Shown: positions 1 through 6,754 of the stretch, piece by piece
How positions within the stretch are numbered: the first letter of the stretch is position 1
Layout: each line of letters starts with the position of its first letter
NCBI GenBank assembly: GCA_023144715.1
Contig: JAGLFC010000087.1
Coordinates: forward strand, 1-14,644
Length of the DNA stretch: 14,644 nucleotides
From: Gammaproteobacteria bacterium
GTDB lineage: Bacteria; Pseudomonadota; Gammaproteobacteria; GRL18
Direction: 5' to 3'
Program-made: the position numbers and the translations under genes
The notes under the pieces: model-generated
Told to the model about the DNA's origin: nothing
What the model saw: the letters and a program-made list of their open reading frames with translations, nothing else
The model's database searches: none

Positions 1-1077
1 TTAAACAATAAAATGCCCTTATTATCAAAGCATTTTGGCTCGGAACTGGGGCATAATGTCGGTTGTGCAAAATGTCATGGTTCAGAAGTAAAAGTGCGTG
101 GTGATGGAACGCTTGATCCCATGACCTGGCCTAATACAGGTATTGGTCGAATTAATCCTGATGGCTCTATTGGTTCATGTTCATCCTGTCATGGTCGCCA
201 CCAATTTTCTAAAGCACAGGCAAGAGAACCCAGTGCTTGTACGCATTGTCATACAGGCATTGAATCACCTGATAAAGAAATTTATGAGACCTCCAAACAC
301 GGTATGCTTTATGCTGCTCAACGTGATGAAATGAATTTAAAAAGTGATCAATGGGTCGTAGGTAAGGATTATTCTGCTGCTCCTACCTGTGTCACTTGTC
401 ACATGGGGACGGTGGGTAAAATGAAATCCAACCATGATGTGGGTATGCGTGATGCGTGGAACTTAAATTCTCCAGTCTCAGAAAAGCAATATCTGATTAT
501 TTTTGAAGACGGCGATAAAATGGAATTATCCACGACTAAAGCATTACCTCGACGTGGTGAAACCATTAAAAAATTGGATGGCACAGAAGCAAGAGTAAAA
601 GTAGTCGCTTCACCTAAACGTCGTCGTCAAGCCATGATGAAAAGTTGTCTTGAATGCCATAGTAAAGGATTTACTACCAATGCCATGCAACAATTTGATG
701 GTTTTGTTGAACTCTATAATGAAAAATACGGTAAACCCGCACAAGCCTTAATGAAGGCTTTGTATGATAATAATTTACTCACCCCTTTAGCCTTTGATGA
801 GCCGATTGAACATACTTATTGGAAACTTTGGCATAATGAAGGGACACGCGCTCGTCATGGTGCCGCAATGGGTAGTGCTAATATGGCTTGGTGGGAAGGC
901 ATGCATGAAGTTGCAACGACCTTTTATAGTCAATTTTTGCCACAAGTGAAAGAGGTTGCAGGTAAAAAAGGAGAAGCGTTGATTAAAGAACATATATTAG
1001 AATCTGAATATCATGAATGGCTCAAAAGAACTCAGACATCAACGAAAGTATTAGGTTTTGAGAAGCAAGAGGATTAA
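1..1077 (+). CDS. haoA: Octaheme hydroxylamine oxidoreductase-family cytochrome c, 5'-truncated by window edge
   Basis: The reading frame is open from base 1, so the ATG at 13 is internal and the true start lies upstream. Five CxxCH haem motifs are visible; counting from the ATG at 13 they begin at C18, C56, C76, C126 and C212. They match haem sites 4 to 8 of octaheme HAO. Between them are family blocks such as TWPNTGIGRINPDGS and the CxxCHxRHxFS segment. The first visible motif corresponds to the P460 haem site. In Nitrosomonas HAO a C-terminal tyrosine in a Y-T-E-G context cross-links that haem. Here the aligned segment, residues 286-298, reads MGSANMAWWEGMH and has no tyrosine. The C-terminus ends without the hydrophobic tail of nitrifier HAO. 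Family knowledge says tyrosine-lacking members tend to reduce hydroxylamine or nitrite, as in the epsilonproteobacterial and some anammox enzymes. The protein should act in the periplasm; its signal peptide is outside the window. A NapC-like gene follows after 10 bp. Family assignment is strong; the reaction direction is inferred. Confidence 0.93.
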   Translation, partial: LNNKMPLLSKHFGSELGHNVGCAKCHGSEVKVRGDGTLDPMTWPNTGIGRINPDGSIGSCSSCHGRHQFSKAQAREPSACTHCHTGIESPDKEIYETSKHGMLYAAQRDEMNLKSDQWVVGKDYSAAPTCVTCHMGTVGKMKSNHDVGMRDAWNLNSPVSEKQYLIIFEDGDKMELSTTKALPRRGETIKKLDGTEARVKVVASPKRRRQAMMKSCLECHSKGFTTNAMQQFDGFVELYNEKYGKPAQALMKALYDNNLLTPLAFDEPIEHTYWKLWHNEGTRARHGAAMGSANMAWWEGMHEVATTFYSQFLPQVKEVAGKKGEALIKEHILESEYHEWLKRTQTSTKVLGFEKQED

Positions 1078-1087
1078 GGTAAATAAT

Positions 1088-1720
1088 ATGAATATTAATC
1101 GATTTCTTCCTGAATTTATTACACGGCATGTCTTATTTGCCTTAATTATTGGTGGTGTATGTGGTATTGGTCTTATTTTATTTTTAATAGAATTTGATCA
1201 TTACACCAGTACTGAAGAGTTTTGTACTTCCTGTCACTCTATGGAATTGGCTGCTGAACCTTATCGGGAGTCAGCACATTATAAGCCTACATCTGGAGTA
1301 CGAGCCACTTGTGGTGATTGTCATGTGTCAGAGGGTGTTTTATCCGCGACATGGGATCATTTTATGGGCAGCAAAGATTTGTATAAGCAGATCTTTGGTT
1401 TAGATTATGATGATCCTGTACTGAATGCTTTGCATTTACCAGAAGCAGCATTTGATGCACGACAGTGGTTTAAGAAAAGAGATTCTGCTACTTGTAAAAA
1501 ATGTCATGTAAAAGAGGCTATTTATGGTAGCCGTCCTGATACGTTGCAAATTCATCTGGAAGATGCGAAAGATAAAACCTGTATTGAATGTCATTACAAC
1601 TTAGTGCATCGTAAAATCCCTGATGAAAGAACCTTTAAGCGGGATAAGTGGAATGCTATGATTGAAGAAGAGTTTGGACTTGAAAAAGGTTCTGCAAAAA
1701 AATTATTGGAACAAGACTAA
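1088..1720 (+). CDS. NapC/NirT/NrfH-family tetraheme cytochrome c, membrane quinol dehydrogenase
   Basis: This 210-residue protein has one N-terminal membrane anchor (about residues 14-36) followed by a periplasmic domain with four CxxCH motifs at C46, C75, C136 and C165. The first motif reads CxxCHxM, typical of the NapC/NrfH family, where that methionine can serve the quinol-side haem. Such proteins take electrons from menaquinol or ubiquinol and pass them to a periplasmic reductase or oxidase. Placement directly after the HAO-like gene matches the cytochrome cM552/HaoC partner arrangement. I chose the ATG at 1088 because an AAGG element lies about 8 bases upstream. An earlier ATG at 1058 would overlap the HAO gene by 20 bases and add ten polar residues ahead of the anchor. 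The last 30 residues are charged and contain no haem motif. The exact subfamily (HaoC, NrfH or NirT) needs a tree. Confidence 0.9.
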   Translation: MNINRFLPEFITRHVLFALIIGGVCGIGLILFLIEFDHYTSTEEFCTSCHSMELAAEPYRESAHYKPTSGVRATCGDCHVSEGVLSATWDHFMGSKDLYKQIFGLDYDDPVLNALHLPEAAFDARQWFKKRDSATCKKCHVKEAIYGSRPDTLQIHLEDAKDKTCIECHYNLVHRKIPDERTFKRDKWNAMIEEEFGLEKGSAKKLLEQD

Positions 1721-1745
1721 TATTATAAAAATAGGTTAAAACATT

Positions 1746-1991
1746 ATGTTATTATCATTAGGCTGTAAAACAATGAGAGAAGGGGTGATTGCGACCATTA
1801 TCTTTTTTATTGCAGGTATTTTATTAATATTGGCCAGTGTCAATATTGTACCTGTTTTTTGGCATCTTAATCATATTATTATGTTATCAGGTTTTTTATT
1901 ATTGCTATTATCACCGATTATATTAGTATCCACTTTTTTACTCTCAGTATTGCCTGATGCTAAAGAGCGTATGGAGCAATGTAATCACTAA
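1746..1991 (+). CDS. Small two-helix membrane protein with LGCKT motif, copy 1
   Basis: I do not recognise this 81-residue protein. It starts with a short segment holding LGCKT (cysteine at residue 7) and then two hydrophobic stretches, about residues 13-36 and 43-67, joined by a short VPxFWxL turn. It ends in a polar tail with a second cysteine. It lies 25 bp after the NapC-like gene on the same strand, with a weak AGGT about 10 bases before the ATG, so it is probably co-transcribed with the cytochromes. The next gene encodes a similar protein, about half identical by eye over 65 aligned residues. The conserved cysteine and lysine just ahead of the first helix are the most distinctive residues. 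A role as an accessory or subunit of the membrane quinol dehydrogenase is only a guess from position. That the gene is real is supported by its paralogue. Confidence 0.72.
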   Translation: MLLSLGCKTMREGVIATIIFFIAGILLILASVNIVPVFWHLNHIIMLSGFLLLLLSPIILVSTFLLSVLPDAKERMEQCNH

Positions 1992-2021
1992 AAAATTTTA
2001 TCATTAGATTGTATCACTGAT

Positions 2022-2231
2022 ATGAAAATGCTTGTTTTAGGCTGTAAAACAATTAAAGATGGGATAACAACAGCCCTCATATTTTTTCTCACAGCCATTA
2101 GCCTGATATTGGCAGGCATTTTTGTGGTACCTGATATTTGGTATTTGTCATCTATTATTATTTTATCAGGTATTTTCGTCTTATTGATGGTACCACTTAT
2201 ATTGATAGCAACTTATATAAAAAATAAATGA
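2022..2231 (+). CDS. Small two-helix membrane protein with LGCKT motif, copy 2
   Basis: This 69-residue protein is a paralogue of the preceding gene, with the same layout: LGCKT near the N-terminus (cysteine at residue 8), a first helix around residues 15-37, a VPDIWYL turn, and a second helix around 44-65 ending in a short basic tail. It lacks the 12-residue polar C-terminus of copy 1. The two genes share an identical 17-base stretch coding for the LGCKT region (1758-1774 and 2037-2053), consistent with tandem duplication. No good ribosome binding site precedes the ATG at 2022; a second in-frame ATG at 2028 is also possible. It is the last gene of the apparent cytochrome operon before ppdK. 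I cannot assign a function. Confidence 0.7.
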   Translation: MKMLVLGCKTIKDGITTALIFFLTAISLILAGIFVVPDIWYLSSIIILSGIFVLLMVPLILIATYIKNK

Positions 2232-2280
2232 GGTTAAGCTCAATTTTTAACTAAGCCAGTAGAGGGAAAATTAAAACCAC

Positions 2281-2310
2281 TTATCTGAGTTTGTGCTATC
2301 ATAATATAAT
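2281..2310 (+). promoter_or_regulatory. Possible sigma70 promoter for ppdK
   Basis: An exact TATAAT lies at 2305-2310, 21 bases before the ppdK start codon. The best -35 at suitable spacing is only TTATCT (2281-2286, 18-base spacer), a weak match. The surrounding DNA is AT-rich, so chance matches are likely. A good ribosome binding site, AAAGGA at 2318-2323, sits 8 bases before the ATG. Confidence 0.3.
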
Positions 2311-2331
2311 TAAAAGTAAAGGAATTCAATT

Positions 2332-5094
2332 ATGAATAAGCAAGTATTTGCCTTTGAAGAAGGTGATGGTAAAAATAAAGTATTATTAGGAGGCAAAGGA
2401 GCTAATCTTTGCGAAATGACCCAAATAGGCTTAAATGTACCACCAGGTTTTGTCATCAGCACTCAAACATGTCTTGCTTATCTGGACTCAGAACACGATG
2501 AACTGCCAGACTCATTAATGAGTGAAGTACAACAACAAATGACTGCTTTAGAAGAAAAAACAGGCAAGAAATTTGGTGATGCGAATGATCCTTTATTAGT
2601 ATCGGTACGTTCAGGTTCAGCCATGTCGATGCCCGGTATGATGGACACTATTTTAAATTTAGGCTTAAACCGTGCCACACTCAAAGGTGAAATTGAACAA
2701 ACAGGTGATGCCCGTTTTGCCTATGATGCCTATCGTCGTTTTATTCAGCTATTTGCCACAGTGGCTCTGGATCTTGATGATAAACCGTTTAATGATGCTT
2801 TATTACATCTTAAAAAAGAACAGGGTATCAAAGAAGATCTTGGTTTATCTGCCGATGATTTAGCACAATTATGTGAAGAATTTTTATCCATTGTGAAACA
2901 GCAAACAGGGCGAGTATTTCCTGAAGATCCTTATGAACAATTAGAATTAGCCATTAAAGCCGTTTTTTCTTCATGGATGGGTAAACGTGCGATTGCTTAT
3001 CGTGACAAATTTAATATCACCACTGATCAGGCAAATGGCACTGCCGTTAATATCGTCACGATGGTATTTGGCAATAGGGGAGATGACTGTGCAACAGGCG
3101 TTGCCTTTACAAGAAATCCCGGATCAGGTGAAAATCGTCTCTACGGTGAATATCTCACTAATGCTCAGGGTGAGGATGTGGTGGCAGGGATTAGAACCCC
3201 TAAAACGATTGAGCAATTGGCAACGGAAATGCCTGATCTTTATCAACAATTAGAAAAATTACGCAGTCGTTTAGAAACACATTATTGTGAAGTTCAAGAT
3301 TTTGAATTTACCATTGAACGCGGTATTTTATATTGTCTACAAACCCGTAATGGCAAGATGAATGCTGTTGCAATGGTCAGAACATCAGTAGAAATGGAAC
3401 GTGAAGGACTGATCAGCAAAAATGAAGCCTTATTACGCATTGATCCACAATACCTAGAACAAATGCTCTACCCCAGACTCGATCCGAGTCTTAATATTGA
3501 TGCCATTGCTCAAGGACTTCCTGCGTCACCGGGGGCTGCCAGTGGTATTGCTGTGTTTGATGCCGATAGAGCAGAGCAAATTGGCAAGGATGATACACAA
3601 GTTATTTTGCTTAGAGAAGAAACCAAGCCAGAAGACATTCATGGATTTTTTGCTTCACAGGGTATCTTAACCAGCCGTGGTGGTAAAACATCTCATGCTG
3701 CTGTTGTCGCTCGTGGTATGGGTAAACCCTGTGTCGCAGGTGCCGAAGGCATTACTGTTGATATTAATTTAAGACAGGCTCATATTGGTGATATTGTCAT
3801 TAAAGAAGGGGATTGGCTCACTTTAGATGGTACAACAGGTAATGTTTATCAAGGAAAAGTAGCAACCGTTGAGGCTGAATTTACTCATGAACTTAATATT
3901 TTATTGAGCTGGGCGGATGAGGTGGCACGCTTAAAAGTATTAGCCAATGCCGATACGCCTGCTGATGCTGCCAAAGCCATTAAATACGGTGCAATGGGCA
4001 TTGGACTGTGTCGTACTGAGCGTATGTTTAATGATCCAGAACGTTTGCCAATGGTTATTGAAATGATTGTTGCAGATGATAAACTACAAAGACAACAAGC
4101 CTTAGATAAATTATTGCCTATTCAGCGATCTGATTTTAAAGGCTTATTTGAAGTCATGTCACCTATGAATGTCACCATTCGTTTGCTCGATCCACCGATT
4201 CATGAATTTTTGCCCTCAGAATCTCAACTACAGATTGAAATTGATCAATTAAAGCATCTTTTAGGTATGGCATCAGGTGCTAATGTATTAGCCAATACCA
4301 TGAATTTATTAGGTCATACTCATGGGCGAACCAATGCAAATATGATGCCTTTACCACAAACGGTTGATCCATCTTTAGTAGAAGAAGCGATTAATAAAAA
4401 ACAAAGTATGCTGAAAAAAGTGCGTGCATTGTATGAAACCAATCCCATGTTAGGGCATCGTGGTGTACGTTTAGGAATTACCTTTCCTGAAATATATTCA
4501 ATGCAGATTCGAGCAATTTTAGAAGCGGCGGCTGAATGTATTGCCAAGGGTATGGATGTTCGTCCACAAATTATGATTCCTCAAGTCTCAACCGTTGAAG
4601 AATTAAAATTTATTAAAGCCTTTGCTGAATCCATTCATGCCGAAGTTGAAAAAAGTTATCATTTAACCGTTAATTATAAATTTGGTTCGATGTTGGAAGT
4701 GGTTCGAGCCTGTATGCGTGCAGAATCTTTAGCTGAGGTGGCTGAGTTCTTTTCTTTTGGCACCAATGATTTGAGTCAGGCAACTTTTTCTTTTTCTCGT
4801 GAAGATGCCGAAAATAAATTTTTACCTTTGTATACGGCACGTAATATTTTGCATGATAACCCCTTTGAAGTGTTAGATCGAGGGGGAGTTGGTAAATTAA
4901 TGGAATTAGCGGTGGATTGGGGAAGAAAAAGTCGTAAAGATATGTCAATTGGTATTTGTGGTGAACATGGAGGACATCCAAATTCTATTCATTTTTGTCA
5001 TGATATTGGTTTGGATTATGTGTCATGTTCAGGGCCTAGAGTGCCGATTGCAAGACTTGCAGCAGCACATGCCGCTTTACACAGTAGTTCATAA
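2332..5094 (+). CDS. ppdK: Pyruvate, phosphate dikinase (PPDK)
   Basis: PPDK interconverts pyruvate + ATP + phosphate and phosphoenolpyruvate + AMP + pyrophosphate in the cytoplasm. At 920 residues it is slightly longer than the usual 870-910. All domains are present. The N-terminal ATP-grasp region carries GGKGANLCEM and the VSVRSGSAMSMPGMMDT block near residues 90-105, plus TGVAFTRNP near 256. The swivelling phosphohistidine domain has GGKTSHAA with the catalytic His455 and Thr453 of the TSH motif, the residue that regulators of this enzyme target in other organisms. The C-terminal PEP/pyruvate TIM barrel has LCRTERMF, SFGTNDLSQ near 809 and GICGEHGG with catalytic Cys876. AAAGGA 8 bases ahead supports this start. 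No PPDK regulatory protein gene is nearby. In organisms using pyrophosphate-linked glycolysis or CO2 fixation PPDK can run either way; the sequence does not tell which. Confidence 0.97.
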   Translation: MNKQVFAFEEGDGKNKVLLGGKGANLCEMTQIGLNVPPGFVISTQTCLAYLDSEHDELPDSLMSEVQQQMTALEEKTGKKFGDANDPLLVSVRSGSAMSMPGMMDTILNLGLNRATLKGEIEQTGDARFAYDAYRRFIQLFATVALDLDDKPFNDALLHLKKEQGIKEDLGLSADDLAQLCEEFLSIVKQQTGRVFPEDPYEQLELAIKAVFSSWMGKRAIAYRDKFNITTDQANGTAVNIVTMVFGNRGDDCATGVAFTRNPGSGENRLYGEYLTNAQGEDVVAGIRTPKTIEQLATEMPDLYQQLEKLRSRLETHYCEVQDFEFTIERGILYCLQTRNGKMNAVAMVRTSVEMEREGLISKNEALLRIDPQYLEQMLYPRLDPSLNIDAIAQGLPASPGAASGIAVFDADRAEQIGKDDTQVILLREETKPEDIHGFFASQGILTSRGGKTSHAAVVARGMGKPCVAGAEGITVDINLRQAHIGDIVIKEGDWLTLDGTTGNVYQGKVATVEAEFTHELNILLSWADEVARLKVLANADTPADAAKAIKYGAMGIGLCRTERMFNDPERLPMVIEMIVADDKLQRQQALDKLLPIQRSDFKGLFEVMSPMNVTIRLLDPPIHEFLPSESQLQIEIDQLKHLLGMASGANVLANTMNLLGHTHGRTNANMMPLPQTVDPSLVEEAINKKQSMLKKVRALYETNPMLGHRGVRLGITFPEIYSMQIRAILEAAAECIAKGMDVRPQIMIPQVSTVEELKFIKAFAESIHAEVEKSYHLTVNYKFGSMLEVVRACMRAESLAEVAEFFSFGTNDLSQATFSFSREDAENKFLPLYTARNILHDNPFEVLDRGGVGKLMELAVDWGRKSRKDMSIGICGEHGGHPNSIHFCHDIGLDYVSCSGPRVPIARLAAAHAALHSSS

Positions 5095-5118
5095 ATAAGG
5101 TTTATGATAAAAGAAAAA

Positions 5119-5146
5119 TTGCCATCAATAATGATGTCTTTATGAG
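5119..5146 (+). promoter_or_regulatory. Possible promoter for the FixJ-type regulator and menA
   Basis: TTGCCA at 5119-5124 (five of six -35 consensus bases) is followed after 16 bases by TATGAG at 5141-5146 (four of six -10 bases). It lies in the 120-bp gap between ppdK and the regulator gene. No convincing terminator for ppdK was seen in this gap, so read-through is possible. Confidence 0.3.
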
Positions 5147-5214
5147 GCTAGATTGTATTATCAAAATCTTATTTTTATTCACACTGATTAAAGCGGTAAT
5201 AGAGGGTGAATAAT

Positions 5215-5853
5215 ATGCGTAAAGATGTCCCACAACTGACCAAAAAGGATGATCAACACAGTATCTTTGTTGTGGATGATGAGCCAGAGATCAGAGATGC
5301 TTTACGCTTATTGCTTGAATCAGTGGGCTATTATGTTGAATGTTTTGCTACAGCGGATGAATTTTTGAATCAGTTTGAACCAACACGTAAAGGTTGCTTG
5401 ATTCTTGATGTCAAAATGCCGAGTATGAGCGGTATGACCTTACAAGAAAAATTGACCTCTATGAAGGCATTATTATCTATTATTATGATTTCAGGGCATG
5501 GTGAAATTCCAATGGTTGTCAAAGCTGTACAAAATGGTGCTATTGATTTTTTACAAAAGCCATTCAGTGGGCAAGAATTATTGAATTGCATCTCTAATGC
5601 TCTAGAAGTTAATGAACAACGTCATAATCATTATAGGATTAAACATAATGCTCAAAAAAAATTTATGACATTAACACCTAGAGAACATGAAATATTTTTG
5701 CAGGTCATAAAAGGAAAATTTAATAAAGTGATTGCCTATGAATTACATATCAGTACCCGAACGGTTGAAATTCATCGTGCTAAAACAATGGAAAAAATGG
5801 GTGCTAAAAATTTATCCGATCTTATTAACCTCTCTTATTTACTTGAAATTTGA
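5215..5853 (+). CDS. FixJ/NarL-type response regulator (REC + LuxR-type HTH)
   Basis: This 212-residue protein is a two-component transcription regulator. Its receiver domain (about residues 16-130) has the acidic pair D21/D22 in VVDDEPE, phosphoacceptor Asp65 in LILDVKMP, Ser93 in MISGHG and Lys115 in LQKPF. The output domain (about 150-208) is a LuxR/FixJ helix-turn-helix with LTPREHEIF and STRTVEIHRAKTMEKMGA, close to the FixJ/TodT/StyR group. I prefer the ATG at 5215, which has GAGG 9 bases upstream; a GTG at 5206 would add three residues but leaves no spaced binding site. No sensor kinase gene is adjacent, so it is an orphan here. The following menA gene starts directly at its stop codon, so the two are probably translated together. 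Redox or oxygen control of quinone supply would fit FixJ relatives but is inference. Confidence 0.93.
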   Translation: MRKDVPQLTKKDDQHSIFVVDDEPEIRDALRLLLESVGYYVECFATADEFLNQFEPTRKGCLILDVKMPSMSGMTLQEKLTSMKALLSIIMISGHGEIPMVVKAVQNGAIDFLQKPFSGQELLNCISNALEVNEQRHNHYRIKHNAQKKFMTLTPREHEIFLQVIKGKFNKVIAYELHISTRTVEIHRAKTMEKMGAKNLSDLINLSYLLEI

Positions 5854-6738
5854 GTGAAATCTTTGACTATTTTTTCTATCTGGTGGTTAGCTATCCGCCC
5901 TAAAACGCTTTCTATTTCTATTACGCCTGTTTTATTAGGTTCTGCTATTGCTTGGCATGATCAGGCAAGTTTTTCATTGTTCACTTTTATCATGATTTTA
6001 CTGTCAGCACTTTGTATTCAAATTGGTACAAACTTATATAATGATGCCGCTGATTTTGAAAAAGGTGCGGATCAAAAGGGACGATTAGGCCCTGATAGAG
6101 CCGCACAACAAGGCTGGTTAAATATTGATCAAATTAAAACAGGGGCATTGATCAGTTTTACGATTGCGTTTATTGCGGGTATTTATTTAGCATGGATGGG
6201 TGGCATTAGCATTATTATTTTAGGTGTATTATCCATTTTCTGTGGTTATGGTTATACTGCGGGACCTAAGCCTATTGCTTATTCACCCTTTGGGGAACTC
6301 TTTGTACTACTATTTTTCGGGTTTGCTGCGGTAGGAGGGACTTACTATTTACAAACAGGTCATCTAAACAATTCTGTTATTCTTATTGCAAGCACTTTGG
6401 GTTGTATTGCATCGGCTATTTTACTGGTTAATAATTACCGAGATTTGGAGGGTGATCAATCCGTAAACAAACTCACATTGGTCTATTATATAGGACGTGC
6501 TAATGCCAGAATATTGTATGGTATACTGATTATTTATCCTTATCTCTTACTTATTTTTTTAATGGTAGACTATTCATGGATAATATTATTACCCTTATTA
6601 AGTCTACCTTTAGCCATTAAACTGATTCAATATTTTATTTCTTTAGACATTTCACAAGAACTTAATGAAGTTTTAGCTAAAACAGCACAGTTACAATTTA
6701 TTTATACGTTATTATTATCACTGGCACTTATAAGCTGA
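5854..6738 (+). CDS. menA: 1,4-dihydroxy-2-naphthoate polyprenyltransferase (menaquinone synthesis)
   Basis: MenA attaches the polyprenyl tail to 1,4-dihydroxy-2-naphthoate in the inner membrane, giving demethylmenaquinone. The 294-residue protein is a UbiA-superfamily membrane enzyme with several hydrophobic helices. It begins with the MenA-type WWLAIRPKTLSISITPVLLG segment. The first metal/diphosphate motif is NDAAD at residues 63-67, followed by KGADQKGRLGP, which matches MenA rather than UbiA. The second is NNYRDLEGD at 193-201, followed by the NKLTLVYYIG block. The GTG start comes immediately after the TGA of the regulator gene with no clear binding site of its own, which suggests translational coupling. 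Other men genes are not in the window. Menaquinol would be a natural donor to the NapC-type cytochrome upstream, though the two are not in one operon. Confidence 0.92.
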   Translation: MKSLTIFSIWWLAIRPKTLSISITPVLLGSAIAWHDQASFSLFTFIMILLSALCIQIGTNLYNDAADFEKGADQKGRLGPDRAAQQGWLNIDQIKTGALISFTIAFIAGIYLAWMGGISIIILGVLSIFCGYGYTAGPKPIAYSPFGELFVLLFFGFAAVGGTYYLQTGHLNNSVILIASTLGCIASAILLVNNYRDLEGDQSVNKLTLVYYIGRANARILYGILIIYPYLLLIFLMVDYSWIILLPLLSLPLAIKLIQYFISLDISQELNEVLAKTAQLQFIYTLLLSLALIS

Positions 6739-6754
6739 ATCCACGGAGCATTAA

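Noticed and set aside
1746..2050. LSLGC/VLGC near the starts of the two small proteins as lipoprotein signals
   Set aside because: Only five to seven residues precede the cysteine, too few for a signal peptide, and the hydrophobic helix follows rather than precedes it.
2232..2262. Short inverted repeat after the second small membrane protein as a terminator
   Set aside because: Only 4-5 bp can pair and the T-run is not adjacent to a stable stem, so support is too weak to list.
4670..4981. A 103-residue open frame on the minus strand
   Set aside because: It lies antisense inside ppdK, whose protein is clearly conserved here; the antisense product shows no recognisable motif and no binding site.
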